Origin: DATKQY01 sp035532475
Lineage (GTDB): Bacteria > Actinomycetota > Acidimicrobiia > Acidimicrobiales > Bog-793
NCBI GenBank assembly: GCA_035532475.1
Contig: DATKQY010000064.1
Coordinates: 7,905-71,904 of the forward strand
DNA: 64,000 nt
Reading direction: 5' to 3'
The position numbers and the translations under genes were made by a program. Below the pieces are notes generated by a model. That model was not told where the DNA came from, did no database searches, and saw only the letters and a program-made list of their open reading frames with translations. Shown here one piece after another: positions 34,866 to 42,874 of the stretch. The stretch's first letter is position 1. Every line of letters starts with the position of its first letter.

Positions 34866-35923
34866 GGCAAGTCGGCGATCGACTCGGCCAGCGCGCCCGC
34901 CAGGGTGCCGATCTCGCCCGGGCCGATGGAGGCGCTGAACAGGTAGGGCAGGCGCAGCTGCGCCAACGGCAGCTCCCGGCTGAGCCGCTGCAGCTGGATC
35001 TGCTGCAGCTCCTGGTGGCTCTCACGAAACGCCGCCGCCGACCGCAGCCGCTCCGCCGTTTCCGGCCCGGGCGCCGGCACCCCCGCCGCGGCGGCCGCAG
35101 CCGCCGGGTCGGTGCCGAGGTGGGTGAGCACCGGGTAGCACCCGTTCACGACGACCGGCCCGAGCGCGACGCCGACCTCGTCCTCCAGGCGGAACGCCGT
35201 CTCGACGAGCTCGTTCACCGGCGTCTCCTCGGGGATCGTGACGAGGAGCGCCTGGCAACGCGCCGGATCCGTCAGCAGCTCGACGACCTGCTCCGCCTGC
35301 GTGCGCAACGGTCCACCGCGGGCAGCATCCACCAGCCCGCCCGAGCTCGTAAGGAAGGTGACGGCATGGCCGGTCGCGGGGGCGTCCAGCAGCACGACGT
35401 CGGCCACCTGGGCGCGCTCGAGCTGCTTCAACTTGCCGAGGACGAGGACCTCTTCGACGCCCGGGATCGCGGTCGCGACGACGTCCAGCGCGCCGGAGCT
35501 CGCCAGGCGGCGCGAGACGCGGCCGAGACCGTGCTCGACGAGGTACTCGATGAGCGCCGCGTCGGAGGTGAGCACCCTTCCCCGCACCCTTCCAGCCACG
35601 CGCTCGGGGCCGCCCCCACCGTCGCCCTGGCCGTCCCCCGGTGCCGTCGCCTCCGTGCCCGCCGTGTCGCCGGCGACAGCTCGCTCGACGGGTCGCGCGC
35701 GATTCCCGCCGGGTCGGAGCACGACCTCTTCGTAGCCGAAGGCCTCCTCCACCCCGAACAGGCCGGGCAGCGCGCCGCTGTCGTCGAGGGCCACGACGAG
35801 GACGTCGAGCCCCGACCGGGCCGCTGCGAGCGCCAGGGCCGCGGTCACGGTCGTCTTGCCGACGCCACCTTTGCCGACGACGACGACGACGTTGCTCTGC
35901 TGGCAGAAACGCTCGACGTCCAT
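34862..35923 (-). CDS. ArsA/GET3-like ATPase, first of a pair
   Basis: 353 residues. Walker A GKGGVGKTTVTAALALAAA with the signature Lys, VALDDSGALPGLFG in place of the DPA switch, and DVVLLDAPATGHAVTFLT as switch II. A Gly/Asp-rich insertion (about residues 85-115) interrupts the domain. It corresponds in position to Rv3679 of Mycobacterium and the ArsA pair beside wblA in Streptomyces. TAGTGT about 10 nt upstream of the ATG (minus strand) may be the operon's -10 box; the WhiB gene diverges from here. Confidence 0.82.
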   Translation of the reverse strand: MDVERFCQQSNVVVVVGKGGVGKTTVTAALALAAARSGLDVLVVALDDSGALPGLFGVEEAFGYEEVVLRPGGNRARPVERAVAGDTAGTEATAPGDGQGDGGGGPERVAGRVRGRVLTSDAALIEYLVEHGLGRVSRRLASSGALDVVATAIPGVEEVLVLGKLKQLERAQVADVVLLDAPATGHAVTFLTSSGGLVDAARGGPLRTQAEQVVELLTDPARCQALLVTIPEETPVNELVETAFRLEDEVGVALGPVVVNGCYPVLTHLGTDPAAAAAAAGVPAPGPETAERLRSAAAFRESHQELQQIQLQRLSRELPLAQLRLPYLFSASIGPGEIGTLAGALAESIADLP

Positions 35924-36001
35924 CCGGCCGCCGACACTACCGCCGGTGCCCGCCGGTCCAGGCCGGGGCTCCCGCGGAGGGCGGCCTCGGCAAGTTCACC
36001 C

Positions 36002-36031
36002 TTGTCAGAGGGTCGGAGGCGGCGATAGCGT
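36002..36031 (+). promoter_or_regulatory. Promoter candidate for the WhiB gene
   Basis: TTGTCA (36002-36007), an 18-nt spacer and TAGCGT (36026-36031) give a good sigma-A-type promoter. The transcript would start near 36038 with a leader of about 78 nt ahead of GAGGAGG and the GTG at 36116. Confidence 0.5.
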
Positions 36032-36115
36032 CGTCGTGAAGCGGACGGGGCCGCGTCGGCCGTCCCGGGACGCCGGGCGAGGGCGCGTCGGCGAGGACCG
36101 CATGAGGAGGGGGTC

Positions 36116-36379
36116 GTGGTCGCGAGGCGATCCGACGACGAGTGGCAGGTGAAGGCGGCCTGCCGCGGGCCGCAGGCCGAGGTCTTCTTCCCGCCGGCCC
36201 GCGTCGAGCGCAAGGACGAGCGCGTCGACCGTGAGCGCGCGGCCAAGGGGATCTGCGCCACGTGCCCCGTCCGCCGTGCCTGCTTGGACTACGCCATCCG
36301 CATCCGCGAGCCGCACGGCATCTGGGGCGGGCTGAACGAGGTCGAGCGCAAGCAGCTGATCGACCGCAGGGCCGGCTGA
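36116..36379 (+). CDS. WhiB-family Fe-S transcription factor
   Basis: 87 residues. Four cluster cysteines in the WhiB pattern: AACRG, then CATCPVRRAC (C-x2-C-x5-C), followed by the GIWGGLNEVER turn and a basic C-terminus. WhiB proteins bind a 4Fe-4S cluster and usually the major sigma factor. Its position beside the ArsA pair matches whiB4 of Mycobacterium and wblA of Streptomyces, although the sequence alone does not set the subgroup. GTG start with GAGGAGGGG upstream. Confidence 0.92.
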   Translation: MVARRSDDEWQVKAACRGPQAEVFFPPARVERKDERVDRERAAKGICATCPVRRACLDYAIRIREPHGIWGGLNEVERKQLIDRRAG

Positions 36380-36422
36380 CCCCGTCGGGGTCGCCACCCG
36401 CGCTCGACCAGGTCCGCCGACG

Positions 36423-37298
36423 GTGACGAACGCCGAGCTCGTCCCCGGCCTCGCGGTCGAGGTCCTTCCCGGGTTGCGGCGCCTGCTCGCCCCCAACCCG
36501 TCGGCGATGACCGGGCCCGGGACGAACACCTACCTGGTGGGCGCGCCCGATACCGTCGTGGTCGACCCGGGCCCCGACGACCCCGTCCACCTCGACGCCG
36601 TCGTCGAGGCGGGAGCGGCCCGGATCCGCTACGTGCTCGTCACCCACACCCATCCCGACCACGCGCCCGGGGCCGCGGCGCTCGCGGCGAGGACGGGGGC
36701 CACGCTCCTCGGCTTCGGTGCGCGCGGCGGGTTCGTGCCCGACGGCGAGCTCGCCGACGGGGACATCGTCGCCGTCCCCGGCGCCCGGCTGACGGCGCTG
36801 CACACCCCCGGCCACGCACCCGACCACCTCTGCTTCCTCTTCGAGCCGGAGGTGGACACCTCTCCCGACGGCGTCCCGTCGCGGGTGCTGCTCTCGGGGG
36901 ACCACGTGATGGGCGGCTCGACGGTGGCCATCGCTCCGCCCGACGGCGACATGGCCGCCTACCTCACCAGCCTCCGGCGCCTGCTCCGGCTCGACCCCCC
37001 GATCGACGCGATCGCGCCCGGCCACGGCCCGCTCATCGTCGAGGCCCGTGCCGTGCTCGAGGGCTACGTCTCGCACCGCCTGGCGCGCGAGCGCTCGGTG
37101 CTCGAGGCGCTCGGACGCCTCGGGCCGGCGAGCCCGGACGAGCTGGTCGACGCGGTCTACGGGCACCTCCTCCCGTCGCTTCGCTGGGCGGCGTCGGCCA
37201 CGCTCTGGGCGCATCTGCGCAAGCTCGGAGCCGAGGGGCGCGCGGTCGGCGACGACCCGGACGGCCGCGGCGCGAGGTGGCGTCTCGCGGGTTCGTAA
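36423..37298 (+). CDS. MBL-fold hydrolase with winged-helix C-terminal domain (Rv3677c-like)
   Basis: 291 residues. Metal motif THTHPDHAPG, TPGHAPDHLCF, LSGDHVMGG and APGHGP provide the full ligand set of a two-metal MBL enzyme. Residues about 225-291 (LGRLGPASPDELVDAVYG... LWAHLRKLGAEGRAV) form the winged-helix tail of LACTB2-like proteins, some of which are nucleases. GTG start 43 nt after the WhiB gene. Homologous genes lie in this neighbourhood in Mycobacterium (Rv3677c). Its stop is 3 nt from the converging mrp stop. Confidence 0.8.
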   Translation: MTNAELVPGLAVEVLPGLRRLLAPNPSAMTGPGTNTYLVGAPDTVVVDPGPDDPVHLDAVVEAGAARIRYVLVTHTHPDHAPGAAALAARTGATLLGFGARGGFVPDGELADGDIVAVPGARLTALHTPGHAPDHLCFLFEPEVDTSPDGVPSRVLLSGDHVMGGSTVAIAPPDGDMAAYLTSLRRLLRLDPPIDAIAPGHGPLIVEARAVLEGYVSHRLARERSVLEALGRLGPASPDELVDAVYGHLLPSLRWAASATLWAHLRKLGAEGRAVGDDPDGRGARWRLAGS

Positions 37299-37301
37299 GG
37301 C

Positions 37302-38555
37302 TCAGCTGGCGGGGCGGCGCAGCGCCGCTTCGACGCCGCGAAGCAGCCGGGCGCTGCAGCTCGACATCTCGAGCACCGGGGCGACCTCGGTGGCGATCCG
37401 CTCGGCGAGGTCGGCGAAGATCCCGGCGAGCGGGCTGGCGGGATCGAGCGCGGGGGGCGCGCCGGCGTCCCCGCCGGCGGCGACGCCCGGGTCGAGCGGG
37501 ATCGAGCCGACGAGGGGGACGCCGATCTCGGCGGCAAGCCGCTCACCGCCGCCCACGCCGAACAGCGCGTGGCGCGAGCCGTGCTCGCAGGTGAAGCCCG
37601 CCATGTTCTCGACGACGCCGGCGACGCGCAGGTTTCCCTTGCGCGCCATGTCGGCCGCGCGCCCGGCGACTTTTTGCGCGGCGAGCGCCGGCGTGGTCAC
37701 GACGAGCAGCTCCGTCCTCGGCAACATGCGCGCGAGACCCATCTGCACGTCGCCCGTCCCCGGTGGCATGTCGACCAGCAGATAGTCGAGCGCTCCCCAG
37801 GCGACGTCTTCGAGGAAGTGCTGGACCGCCCGGTTGAGGACGAGGCCGCGCCACATGATGGCGTCGTCCTCGCCCGAGAGGAAGCCCATCGAGACGACCT
37901 TCACGACGCCGTCGCCGACCGGGCGCTCGATCGGGACCATCTTGCCCGCGCGAACGGGGAGGGGACCCTCGACGCCGAGCATGCGCGGGACGGAGAAGCC
38001 CCAGATGTCCGCGTCGAGCAACCCAACGGACAGGCCCCGCCGTGCGAGCGCCACCGCCAGGTTGACGGTCACCGAGGACTTGCCGACCCCGCCCTTCCCG
38101 GACATCACCGCGAGGACGCGCGCTGTCGGCGGCAGATCTGTCGTGACGGCCCGCTCCTGGGCCTTGCGCCGGGCGCGTTCCATCAACGTGGCGCGTTCCT
38201 CGGGCCCCATGACCCCGGTGACCACCTCGACCTCGCGCACACCCGGCACGGCGATGGCGTGACGCTCGACGTCCCGGCGGAGCTGGCCCCTGAGCGGGCA
38301 GCCCGCCACCGTGAGCGCGACCTCCACGACCGCGCGGCCGGCCTCGACCGTCGCCGAGCGCACCATCCCGAGCTCCACGATGTCGCCGCCGAGCTCGGGG
38401 TCGACCACGCCCCGCAGCGCCTCGAGCAAGGGGCTGTCGGCGGCGGCCGCTCCGCGCGGACCGGGCGCCGCGCCCTGCACGGCGGGGCCGGCCGGTGAGC
38501 GGGTAGCCTCACCGTCGGAGCCCCCGGGGGGGCGCGGCATACCGTCGTCGCCCAT
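37302..38555 (-). CDS. mrp: Mrp/NBP35-family Fe-S carrier ATPase
   Basis: 417 residues. N-terminal Pro/Gly-rich leader, then a MIP18/DUF59 domain (LLEALRGVVDPELGGDIVELGMV, VALTVAGCPLRGQL), then a ParA-type ATPase with SGKGGVGKSSVTVNLA, LLDADIWGFSVPRMLG and VDMPPGTGDVQM. Such proteins carry and transfer Fe-S clusters. The CPxC of some members is not evident near the C-terminus. The ATG at 38555 is supported by TAGGAT 7 nt upstream, a leaderless arrangement, divergent from the A-type carrier gene. Confidence 0.9.
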   Translation of the reverse strand: MGDDGMPRPPGGSDGEATRSPAGPAVQGAAPGPRGAAAADSPLLEALRGVVDPELGGDIVELGMVRSATVEAGRAVVEVALTVAGCPLRGQLRRDVERHAIAVPGVREVEVVTGVMGPEERATLMERARRKAQERAVTTDLPPTARVLAVMSGKGGVGKSSVTVNLAVALARRGLSVGLLDADIWGFSVPRMLGVEGPLPVRAGKMVPIERPVGDGVVKVVSMGFLSGEDDAIMWRGLVLNRAVQHFLEDVAWGALDYLLVDMPPGTGDVQMGLARMLPRTELLVVTTPALAAQKVAGRAADMARKGNLRVAGVVENMAGFTCEHGSRHALFGVGGGERLAAEIGVPLVGSIPLDPGVAAGGDAGAPPALDPASPLAGIFADLAERIATEVAPVLEMSSCSARLLRGVEAALRRPAS

Positions 38556-38562
38556 CGGGCCG

Positions 38563-38568
38563 ATCCTA
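38563..38568 (-). promoter_or_regulatory. -10 element (TAGGAT) for a leaderless mrp start
   Basis: TAGGAT on the minus strand ends 7 nt before ATG 38555. On the opposite strand TACGAT at 38596-38601 is a likely -10 for the divergent A-type carrier gene, which does have a ribosome site. Confidence 0.55.
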
Positions 38569-38632
38569 CCGACACGGCCAGTTCCAGCCGGTTGGTACGA
38601 TGCACCCGGGAGATACCGAGGAGGAACCGCTC

Positions 38633-39001
38633 GTGAGCATGGCAACCACGTCTGTCCAGATCGGCCGCCGGCCGAGCCCGGTGACGCTGACCGATGCCGC
38701 GGTGGCCAAGGTCGCCGAGCTGCTTGCCGAGGAAGAAGGAGGCGAGTCGTTGGCGCTTCGCGTCGCGGTGCGCCCCGGAGGCTGCTCGGGCTACAGCTAC
38801 GACATGTTCTTCGACTCCGAGATCGCCGAGGACGACGTCCTCCGCTCCTTCGGCGCCGTCAAGGTCGTCATCGACCCGGAGAGCGCGGACCTCATCAAGG
38901 GCGCCGAGCTCGACTACCGCGACGGGCTCCAGGGCTCCGGGTTCCACATCACGAACCCGAACGCCACCCGTACCTGCGGCTGCGGCTCGTCCTTCAGCTG
39001 A
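38633..39001 (+). CDS. A-type Fe-S cluster carrier (ErpA/IscA-like)
   Basis: 122 residues from GTG 38633 (GAGGAGG 8 nt upstream); ATG 38639 is an alternative. HesB/IscA fold with VTLTDAAVAKVAELL and the three cluster-binding cysteines, one in RPGGCSGYSY and two in TCGCGSSF. Delivers Fe-S clusters to target enzymes, plausibly including the formate dehydrogenase and WhiB proteins encoded here. Divergent from mrp across 77 nt, with ridA 14 nt downstream. Confidence 0.9.
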   Translation: MSMATTSVQIGRRPSPVTLTDAAVAKVAELLAEEEGGESLALRVAVRPGGCSGYSYDMFFDSEIAEDDVLRSFGAVKVVIDPESADLIKGAELDYRDGLQGSGFHITNPNATRTCGCGSSFS

Positions 39002-39015
39002 GCGCCGGGGTCTAG

Positions 39016-39390
39016 ATGCCCGGCGGCACAGCTCCTACGCCGCCCGTCGGGCCGTACTCGCCCGTCGTGCGCGCGGGTGATTGGCTCGTCTGCTCCGGCC
39101 AGCTCGGGCTCGCGAGCGGCGCGCTCGTCGCCGGCGGGGTCGGCGCGCAGCTGACCCAGGCCGTCGCGAACCTGGAGGCGCTGCTCGCCGGCGAAGGCGC
39201 GGGTCTCGCCCAGGTCACGAAGACGACGGTGTTCCTGGCCGACATCGCCGACTTCGCCCAGATGAACGAGGCGTACGTTGCCGCTTTCGCCGGCCACCGC
39301 CCGGCACGCTCGGCCGTCGGGGTGTCGGGGCTGCCGATGGGCGCCCTCGTCGAGATCGAGGCGTGGGCGTTCGTCCCGACCGCCCCGTGA
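39016..39390 (+). CDS. RidA-family protein (enamine/imine deaminase)
   Basis: 124 residues. VGPYSPVVRAGDWLVCSGQLG at the start (shown here only as a region, residues 11-31), the KTTVFLADIADFAQMNEAY segment, and the active-site arginine in PARSAVGVSGLPMGALVEIEA. RidA proteins hydrolyse reactive 2-aminoacrylate-type intermediates. The gene lies 14 nt after the A-type carrier gene and corresponds in neighbourhood to Rv3678c. Its TGA stop is inside the first copy of a 21-bp direct repeat. Confidence 0.85.
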   Translation: MPGGTAPTPPVGPYSPVVRAGDWLVCSGQLGLASGALVAGGVGAQLTQAVANLEALLAGEGAGLAQVTKTTVFLADIADFAQMNEAYVAAFAGHRPARSAVGVSGLPMGALVEIEAWAFVPTAP

Positions 39391-39427
39391 GCCACTCGTG
39401 ACGTGCCCGTGAGCCACTCGTGACGTG
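39385..39427 (+). repeat. 21-bp direct repeat spanning the ridA stop and the next start codon
   Basis: CCGTGAGCCACTCGTGACGTG occurs at 39385-39405 and again at 39407-39427 (20 of its bases are quoted by position only: core GTGAGCCACTCGTGACGTG). The first copy includes the ridA TGA; the second ends in the GTG start of the lipoprotein gene. A third, partial GTGAGCC follows at 39431. Confidence 0.8.
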
Positions 39428-40621
39428 GCAGTGAGCCGGCCGCTCCCCGGCCGGCCGCGGCGCCTCCTCGGCCCCGTCGCGCTGGTCGGCGGCGGCCTCC
39501 TCGCCGCAGCGTGCGGTGGGGGCTCGAGCGCGATCCCGTCGACGACGAGCTCCACGCTCCCGCCGTTGCCGCCTGCCGTCATCGCCTACGTGACACTCGT
39601 CGGGAGCGGGTCGCAGGTGGGCCTCGGCTCGCGGGTGCTACCCGTCAACGTGACGGCCGCACCGGCGAGCACCTCGGCGGCGATCCAGGTCGGTGTGTTC
39701 CCCGCCGCGATCGCCATCACCCCCGACCAGAAGACGGCCTACGTGGCGAACTACGGCTCGAACGACGTGACGCCCATCGATCTCGCCACGGGCCGCGCCG
39801 GGCGGCCGATCCCGGCGGGCCCCGGTCCGGCCGGCATCGCCATCGCCCCCGACGGCAGGACCGCCTACGTCGCCGACGCGGGGTCCTCGCCGATCGGCGA
39901 CACGGTCACGCCGATCGACCTCGTGACCGGAAAGGCGCTGCCGGCGATCACCGTCGGCGCCGGCCCCGAGGGGATCGCCATCACCCCCGACGGCAAGTTG
40001 GCCTACGTCGCCGACTCCGGTGCCGTCGTCACGGGCCAGAGCGGCGCCATCGGCGCCACCGTCACCCCGATCGACCTCACGACGAAGAAGGCCCTCGCGC
40101 CGATCCCGGTCGGCAACGCGCCCGAGTCGGTCGCCGCCAGCCCCGACGGCTCGACCGTCTACGTCGGCAACGCCAACTCCGGCAGTGTCACGCCGATCTC
40201 GACCGCGAGCAACACCGCGGGGACACCGATCGCCCTCGACGGCGCGCCGGCCGCGATCGCCTTCGCGCCGAACGGCTCGACCGCCTGGGTCGCGGTCGAC
40301 ACGTCGGTCATCCCCCAGCACGGCGACATCACGCCGATCAACGTCGCCACCGGCGTCGCCGGCGCCCCGGTCCCGGTCGCGAAGGCTCCGGCGGGTATCG
40401 CTATCACCTCGGACGGCGGCGTCGCCTGGGTGACCTGCTCGGGAGCGAACGAGCTGGTGTCCGTCGACCTCTCCACTGCGAAGGTCGCCCAGTCGGTCGT
40501 CGTCGCCGGGGGGCCCTACGCGATCGCGCTCACCAGCCACGCGCAAGGTGGCGGCTCGACGTCCTCGGCCCGCGGCGCCACCACGACCACGGGCGCCCAC
40601 AAGAACAAGAGCACCGGTTAG
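39425..40621 (+). CDS. YncE-like beta-propeller lipoprotein
   Basis: 398 residues. Signal peptide with lipobox-like LLAAACGG, then a Ser/Thr/Pro linker and seven or so repeats of about 40 residues with the core AIAITPDGKTAYVA-N-G-VTPID, the 40-residue YVTN/YncE beta-propeller repeat of surface proteins. The C-terminal tail is Ser/Thr/Lys-rich. Expected to be membrane-anchored on the outer face; ligand unknown. Start is GTG 39425 or GTG 39431, both inside or next to the 21-bp repeats. Confidence 0.8.
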   Translation: MAVSRPLPGRPRRLLGPVALVGGGLLAAACGGGSSAIPSTTSSTLPPLPPAVIAYVTLVGSGSQVGLGSRVLPVNVTAAPASTSAAIQVGVFPAAIAITPDQKTAYVANYGSNDVTPIDLATGRAGRPIPAGPGPAGIAIAPDGRTAYVADAGSSPIGDTVTPIDLVTGKALPAITVGAGPEGIAITPDGKLAYVADSGAVVTGQSGAIGATVTPIDLTTKKALAPIPVGNAPESVAASPDGSTVYVGNANSGSVTPISTASNTAGTPIALDGAPAAIAFAPNGSTAWVAVDTSVIPQHGDITPINVATGVAGAPVPVAKAPAGIAITSDGGVAWVTCSGANELVSVDLSTAKVAQSVVVAGGPYAIALTSHAQGGGSTSSARGATTTTGAHKNKSTG

Positions 40622-40713
40622 CCGGCGGTCCGAACCCCGGGCGAGGCGCCCGTCTCACGGCCCCGGGGACCGGGACGACGCGACCGACGGGCGCGGCCCC
40701 GAGCGCGCTCGTC

Positions 40714-41394
40714 CTACGGCGCCCACCGGGCCCGGCCGAAGCGGTAGCCGACGCTGCGGACCGTCTCGATCAGGTGGGCGTGCTCCTCGCCGAGCTTGGC
40801 GCGAAGCCGCCGGATGTGGACGTCGACGGTCCTCGCGCCGCCGAAGTACTCGTAGCCCCAGACCCGCGAGAGCAGCACCTCGCGCGTGAAGACCTTGCCC
40901 GGGTGCGCCGCGAGGAAGCGCAGCAGCTCGTACTCCATGAACGTGAGGTCGAGGGGGCGCCCGGCGCAGACAGCCTGGTAGGTCTCGAGGTTGAGCGCGA
41001 GCGGGCCGTAGGCGATCACCTCGTGGTGCTTGCCGCGCCCGGTCCGCCACAGCAGATGGGTCAGGCGCGCCTCGATCTCTGCTGGTGGCGCGCCGGCCAG
41101 CACGAAGTCGTCGAAGAGGTCCTCGCGCAACTGGAGGTCCTCCAGCAGCCCGGCGGTGACGACGAGCAGCAGCGGGGCGACCGGGCTCTCGCGCTTGCGC
41201 AGCGCCCGGCACAGCCCGAAGCCGGCCTCGGGGTTCTCCGCCGCCGAGACGACTGCTCCGGCCCAGCCGTCCTCGGGCTCGAGGCGTTGCGCGTCGGCGG
41301 CGTTGCCCACGGCGCACCAGGGGTAGCCGGCGGTGTCGAGCGCGGCCGTGAGGCTCTCGTCCAGCGGGTCAGGGAAGCAGAGCAGTGGCTCCAT
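40714..41394 (-). CDS. glnR: GlnR-like atypical response regulator
   Basis: 226 residues. The C-terminal winged helix (LDLTFMEYELLRFLAAHPGK, WGYEYFGGARTVDVHIRRLRAKLG, ETVRSVGYRFGR) closely resembles actinobacterial GlnR, the global nitrogen regulator. The N-terminal receiver-like domain lacks a phospho-acceptor: the position after strand 3 reads VVSAAENPEAG with no Asp, as expected for the phosphorylation-independent GlnR group. It is 20 nt downstream of glnA on the same strand, which supports the assignment. No kinase is adjacent. Confidence 0.8.
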   Translation of the reverse strand: MEPLLCFPDPLDESLTAALDTAGYPWCAVGNAADAQRLEPEDGWAGAVVSAAENPEAGFGLCRALRKRESPVAPLLLVVTAGLLEDLQLREDLFDDFVLAGAPPAEIEARLTHLLWRTGRGKHHEVIAYGPLALNLETYQAVCAGRPLDLTFMEYELLRFLAAHPGKVFTREVLLSRVWGYEYFGGARTVDVHIRRLRAKLGEEHAHLIETVRSVGYRFGRARWAP

Positions 41395-41414
41395 CGGAAC
41401 GCGGGCCGGCCCGG

Positions 41415-42746
41415 TCAGAGCGCCGGCAGGTAGCGCTCGAGCTCGTACGGGGTCACCTGGCGCGTGTACTCCTCCCACTCCGTGCGCTTGTTGCGGATGA
41501 ACCATTCGAACACATGCTCGCCGAGCGTCGTCGCGACGAGCTCGGAGCGCTCCATCGCGGCGAGCGCCTCGTCGAGCGTGCGGGGGAGCGGCCGGATCCC
41601 GGCGGTGCTGCGCTCCTCCGGCGACATCAGGAACAGGTTCGTGGCCGCTTCGGGCTGGAGCTCGTAGTCGCCCTCGATGCCCCGCAGGCCCGCCGCAAGG
41701 ATGACGGCGAACGCGAGGTACGGGTTGCACGCCGGGTCGGGGGCGCGGTACTCGACGCGGGTGGACTCGGTCTTGTTGCGCTTCACGATCGGGAGCCGCA
41801 CGAGCGCGGAGCGGTTGTTGTAGGCCCACGAGACGGTGACGGGCGCCTCGTAGCCGGCGACGAGGCGCTTGTAGGAGTTGACCCACTGGTTCGTCACGGC
41901 GGTGATCTCGCTCGCGTGCTCGAGCAGGCCGGCGATGAACTGCTTTGCCACCGCCGACAGCCCGCGCTCGTCGTCGGGGCCGTAGAAGGCATTGGTGCCG
42001 TTGGCGAAGAGCGAGAAATGGGTGTGCATGCCCGATCCCTGCACGCCCGAGAGCGGCTTCGGCATGAAGGTCGCGTAGACGCCGCGCTCTTGGGCCACCT
42101 CCTTCACGACCAGGCGCACGGTCATGATCGTGTCGGCCATCGTGAGGGCGTCGGTGTAGCGCAGGTCGATCTCGTGCTGGCTCGGGGCGTCCTCGTGCTG
42201 GGCGTACTCGACGGGGATCCCCATCTCCTCGAGCGTGAGCACCGTGCGCTTGCGGAGGTCGGTGGCGAGGTCGGCGACGGTGAGCTCGAAGTACGAGCCG
42301 CGGTCGAGCGGGCGGGGCACCGGCCCCTCGTCGGCGAAGTAGAAGTACTCGAGCTCGGGCGCGGCGAAGAAGCTGAACCCGAGCTCGTGGGCACGCTCCA
42401 GCTGGCGGCGGAGCACGTGGCGGGGGTCGCCCTCGAACGGCGTGCCGTCGAGGTTCGAGATGTCGCAGAACACCCGGGCGACGGTCGAGTCGTTGCCGGT
42501 GCGGAAGGGCAGGATCTGGAAGGTCTTCGGGTCGGGGCGGGCGATGACGTCGCTCTCCTGCACACGACTGAAGCCGTCGATCGCCGACCCGTCGAAGGTC
42601 ATCCCCTCGTCGAGCGCGTTCTCGAGCTCGGCGGGGGTGATGCTGAAGGTCTTCGGGATGCCGAGGACGTCGGTGAACCAGAGCTGTACGAAGCGGACGC
42701 CGCGCTCCTCCACGGTTCGAAGCACGTACTCACGCTGGCTCTGCAT
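41415..42746 (-). CDS. glnA: Glutamine synthetase type I (short, alpha-type)
   Basis: 443 residues. Makes glutamine from glutamate and ammonia. MTFDGSAIDGFSRVQESD, the FFAAPELEYFYF metal site, GSGMHTHFSLF, AGYEAPVTVSWAYNNRSALVRLP and RVEYRAPDPACNPYLAFA are all present. The length and lack of the roughly 25-residue insertion with an adenylylation tyrosine place it in the GSI-alpha group, as in Bacillus, where control is by feedback and protein binding. ATG 42746 has GAGGAG 7 nt upstream. A GlnR-like gene follows and nadE, a glutamine user, diverges. Confidence 0.93.
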   Translation of the reverse strand: MQSQREYVLRTVEERGVRFVQLWFTDVLGIPKTFSITPAELENALDEGMTFDGSAIDGFSRVQESDVIARPDPKTFQILPFRTGNDSTVARVFCDISNLDGTPFEGDPRHVLRRQLERAHELGFSFFAAPELEYFYFADEGPVPRPLDRGSYFELTVADLATDLRKRTVLTLEEMGIPVEYAQHEDAPSQHEIDLRYTDALTMADTIMTVRLVVKEVAQERGVYATFMPKPLSGVQGSGMHTHFSLFANGTNAFYGPDDERGLSAVAKQFIAGLLEHASEITAVTNQWVNSYKRLVAGYEAPVTVSWAYNNRSALVRLPIVKRNKTESTRVEYRAPDPACNPYLAFAVILAAGLRGIEGDYELQPEAATNLFLMSPEERSTAGIRPLPRTLDEALAAMERSELVATTLGEHVFEWFIRNKRTEWEEYTRQVTPYELERYLPAL

Positions 42747-42861
42747 CGACCGCTCCTCTCCCGCCCCGCCCGGCGCCGCCGTGACCGGCCAGCGATGGCA
42801 CAAGTGTCGCAGGAGCGGCGAGGGGCGACCAGCCGGGCCCCGTCGGGCCGATCCCGGCCGG

Positions 42862-42867
42862 TACGAT
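42862..42867 (+). promoter_or_regulatory. -10 element (TACGAT) for a leaderless nadE start
   Basis: TACGAT ends 7 nt before GTG 42875. The in-frame ATG at 42866 overlaps this box, so the GTG is the better start. Confidence 0.6.
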
Positions 42868-42874
42868 GCGCCCC

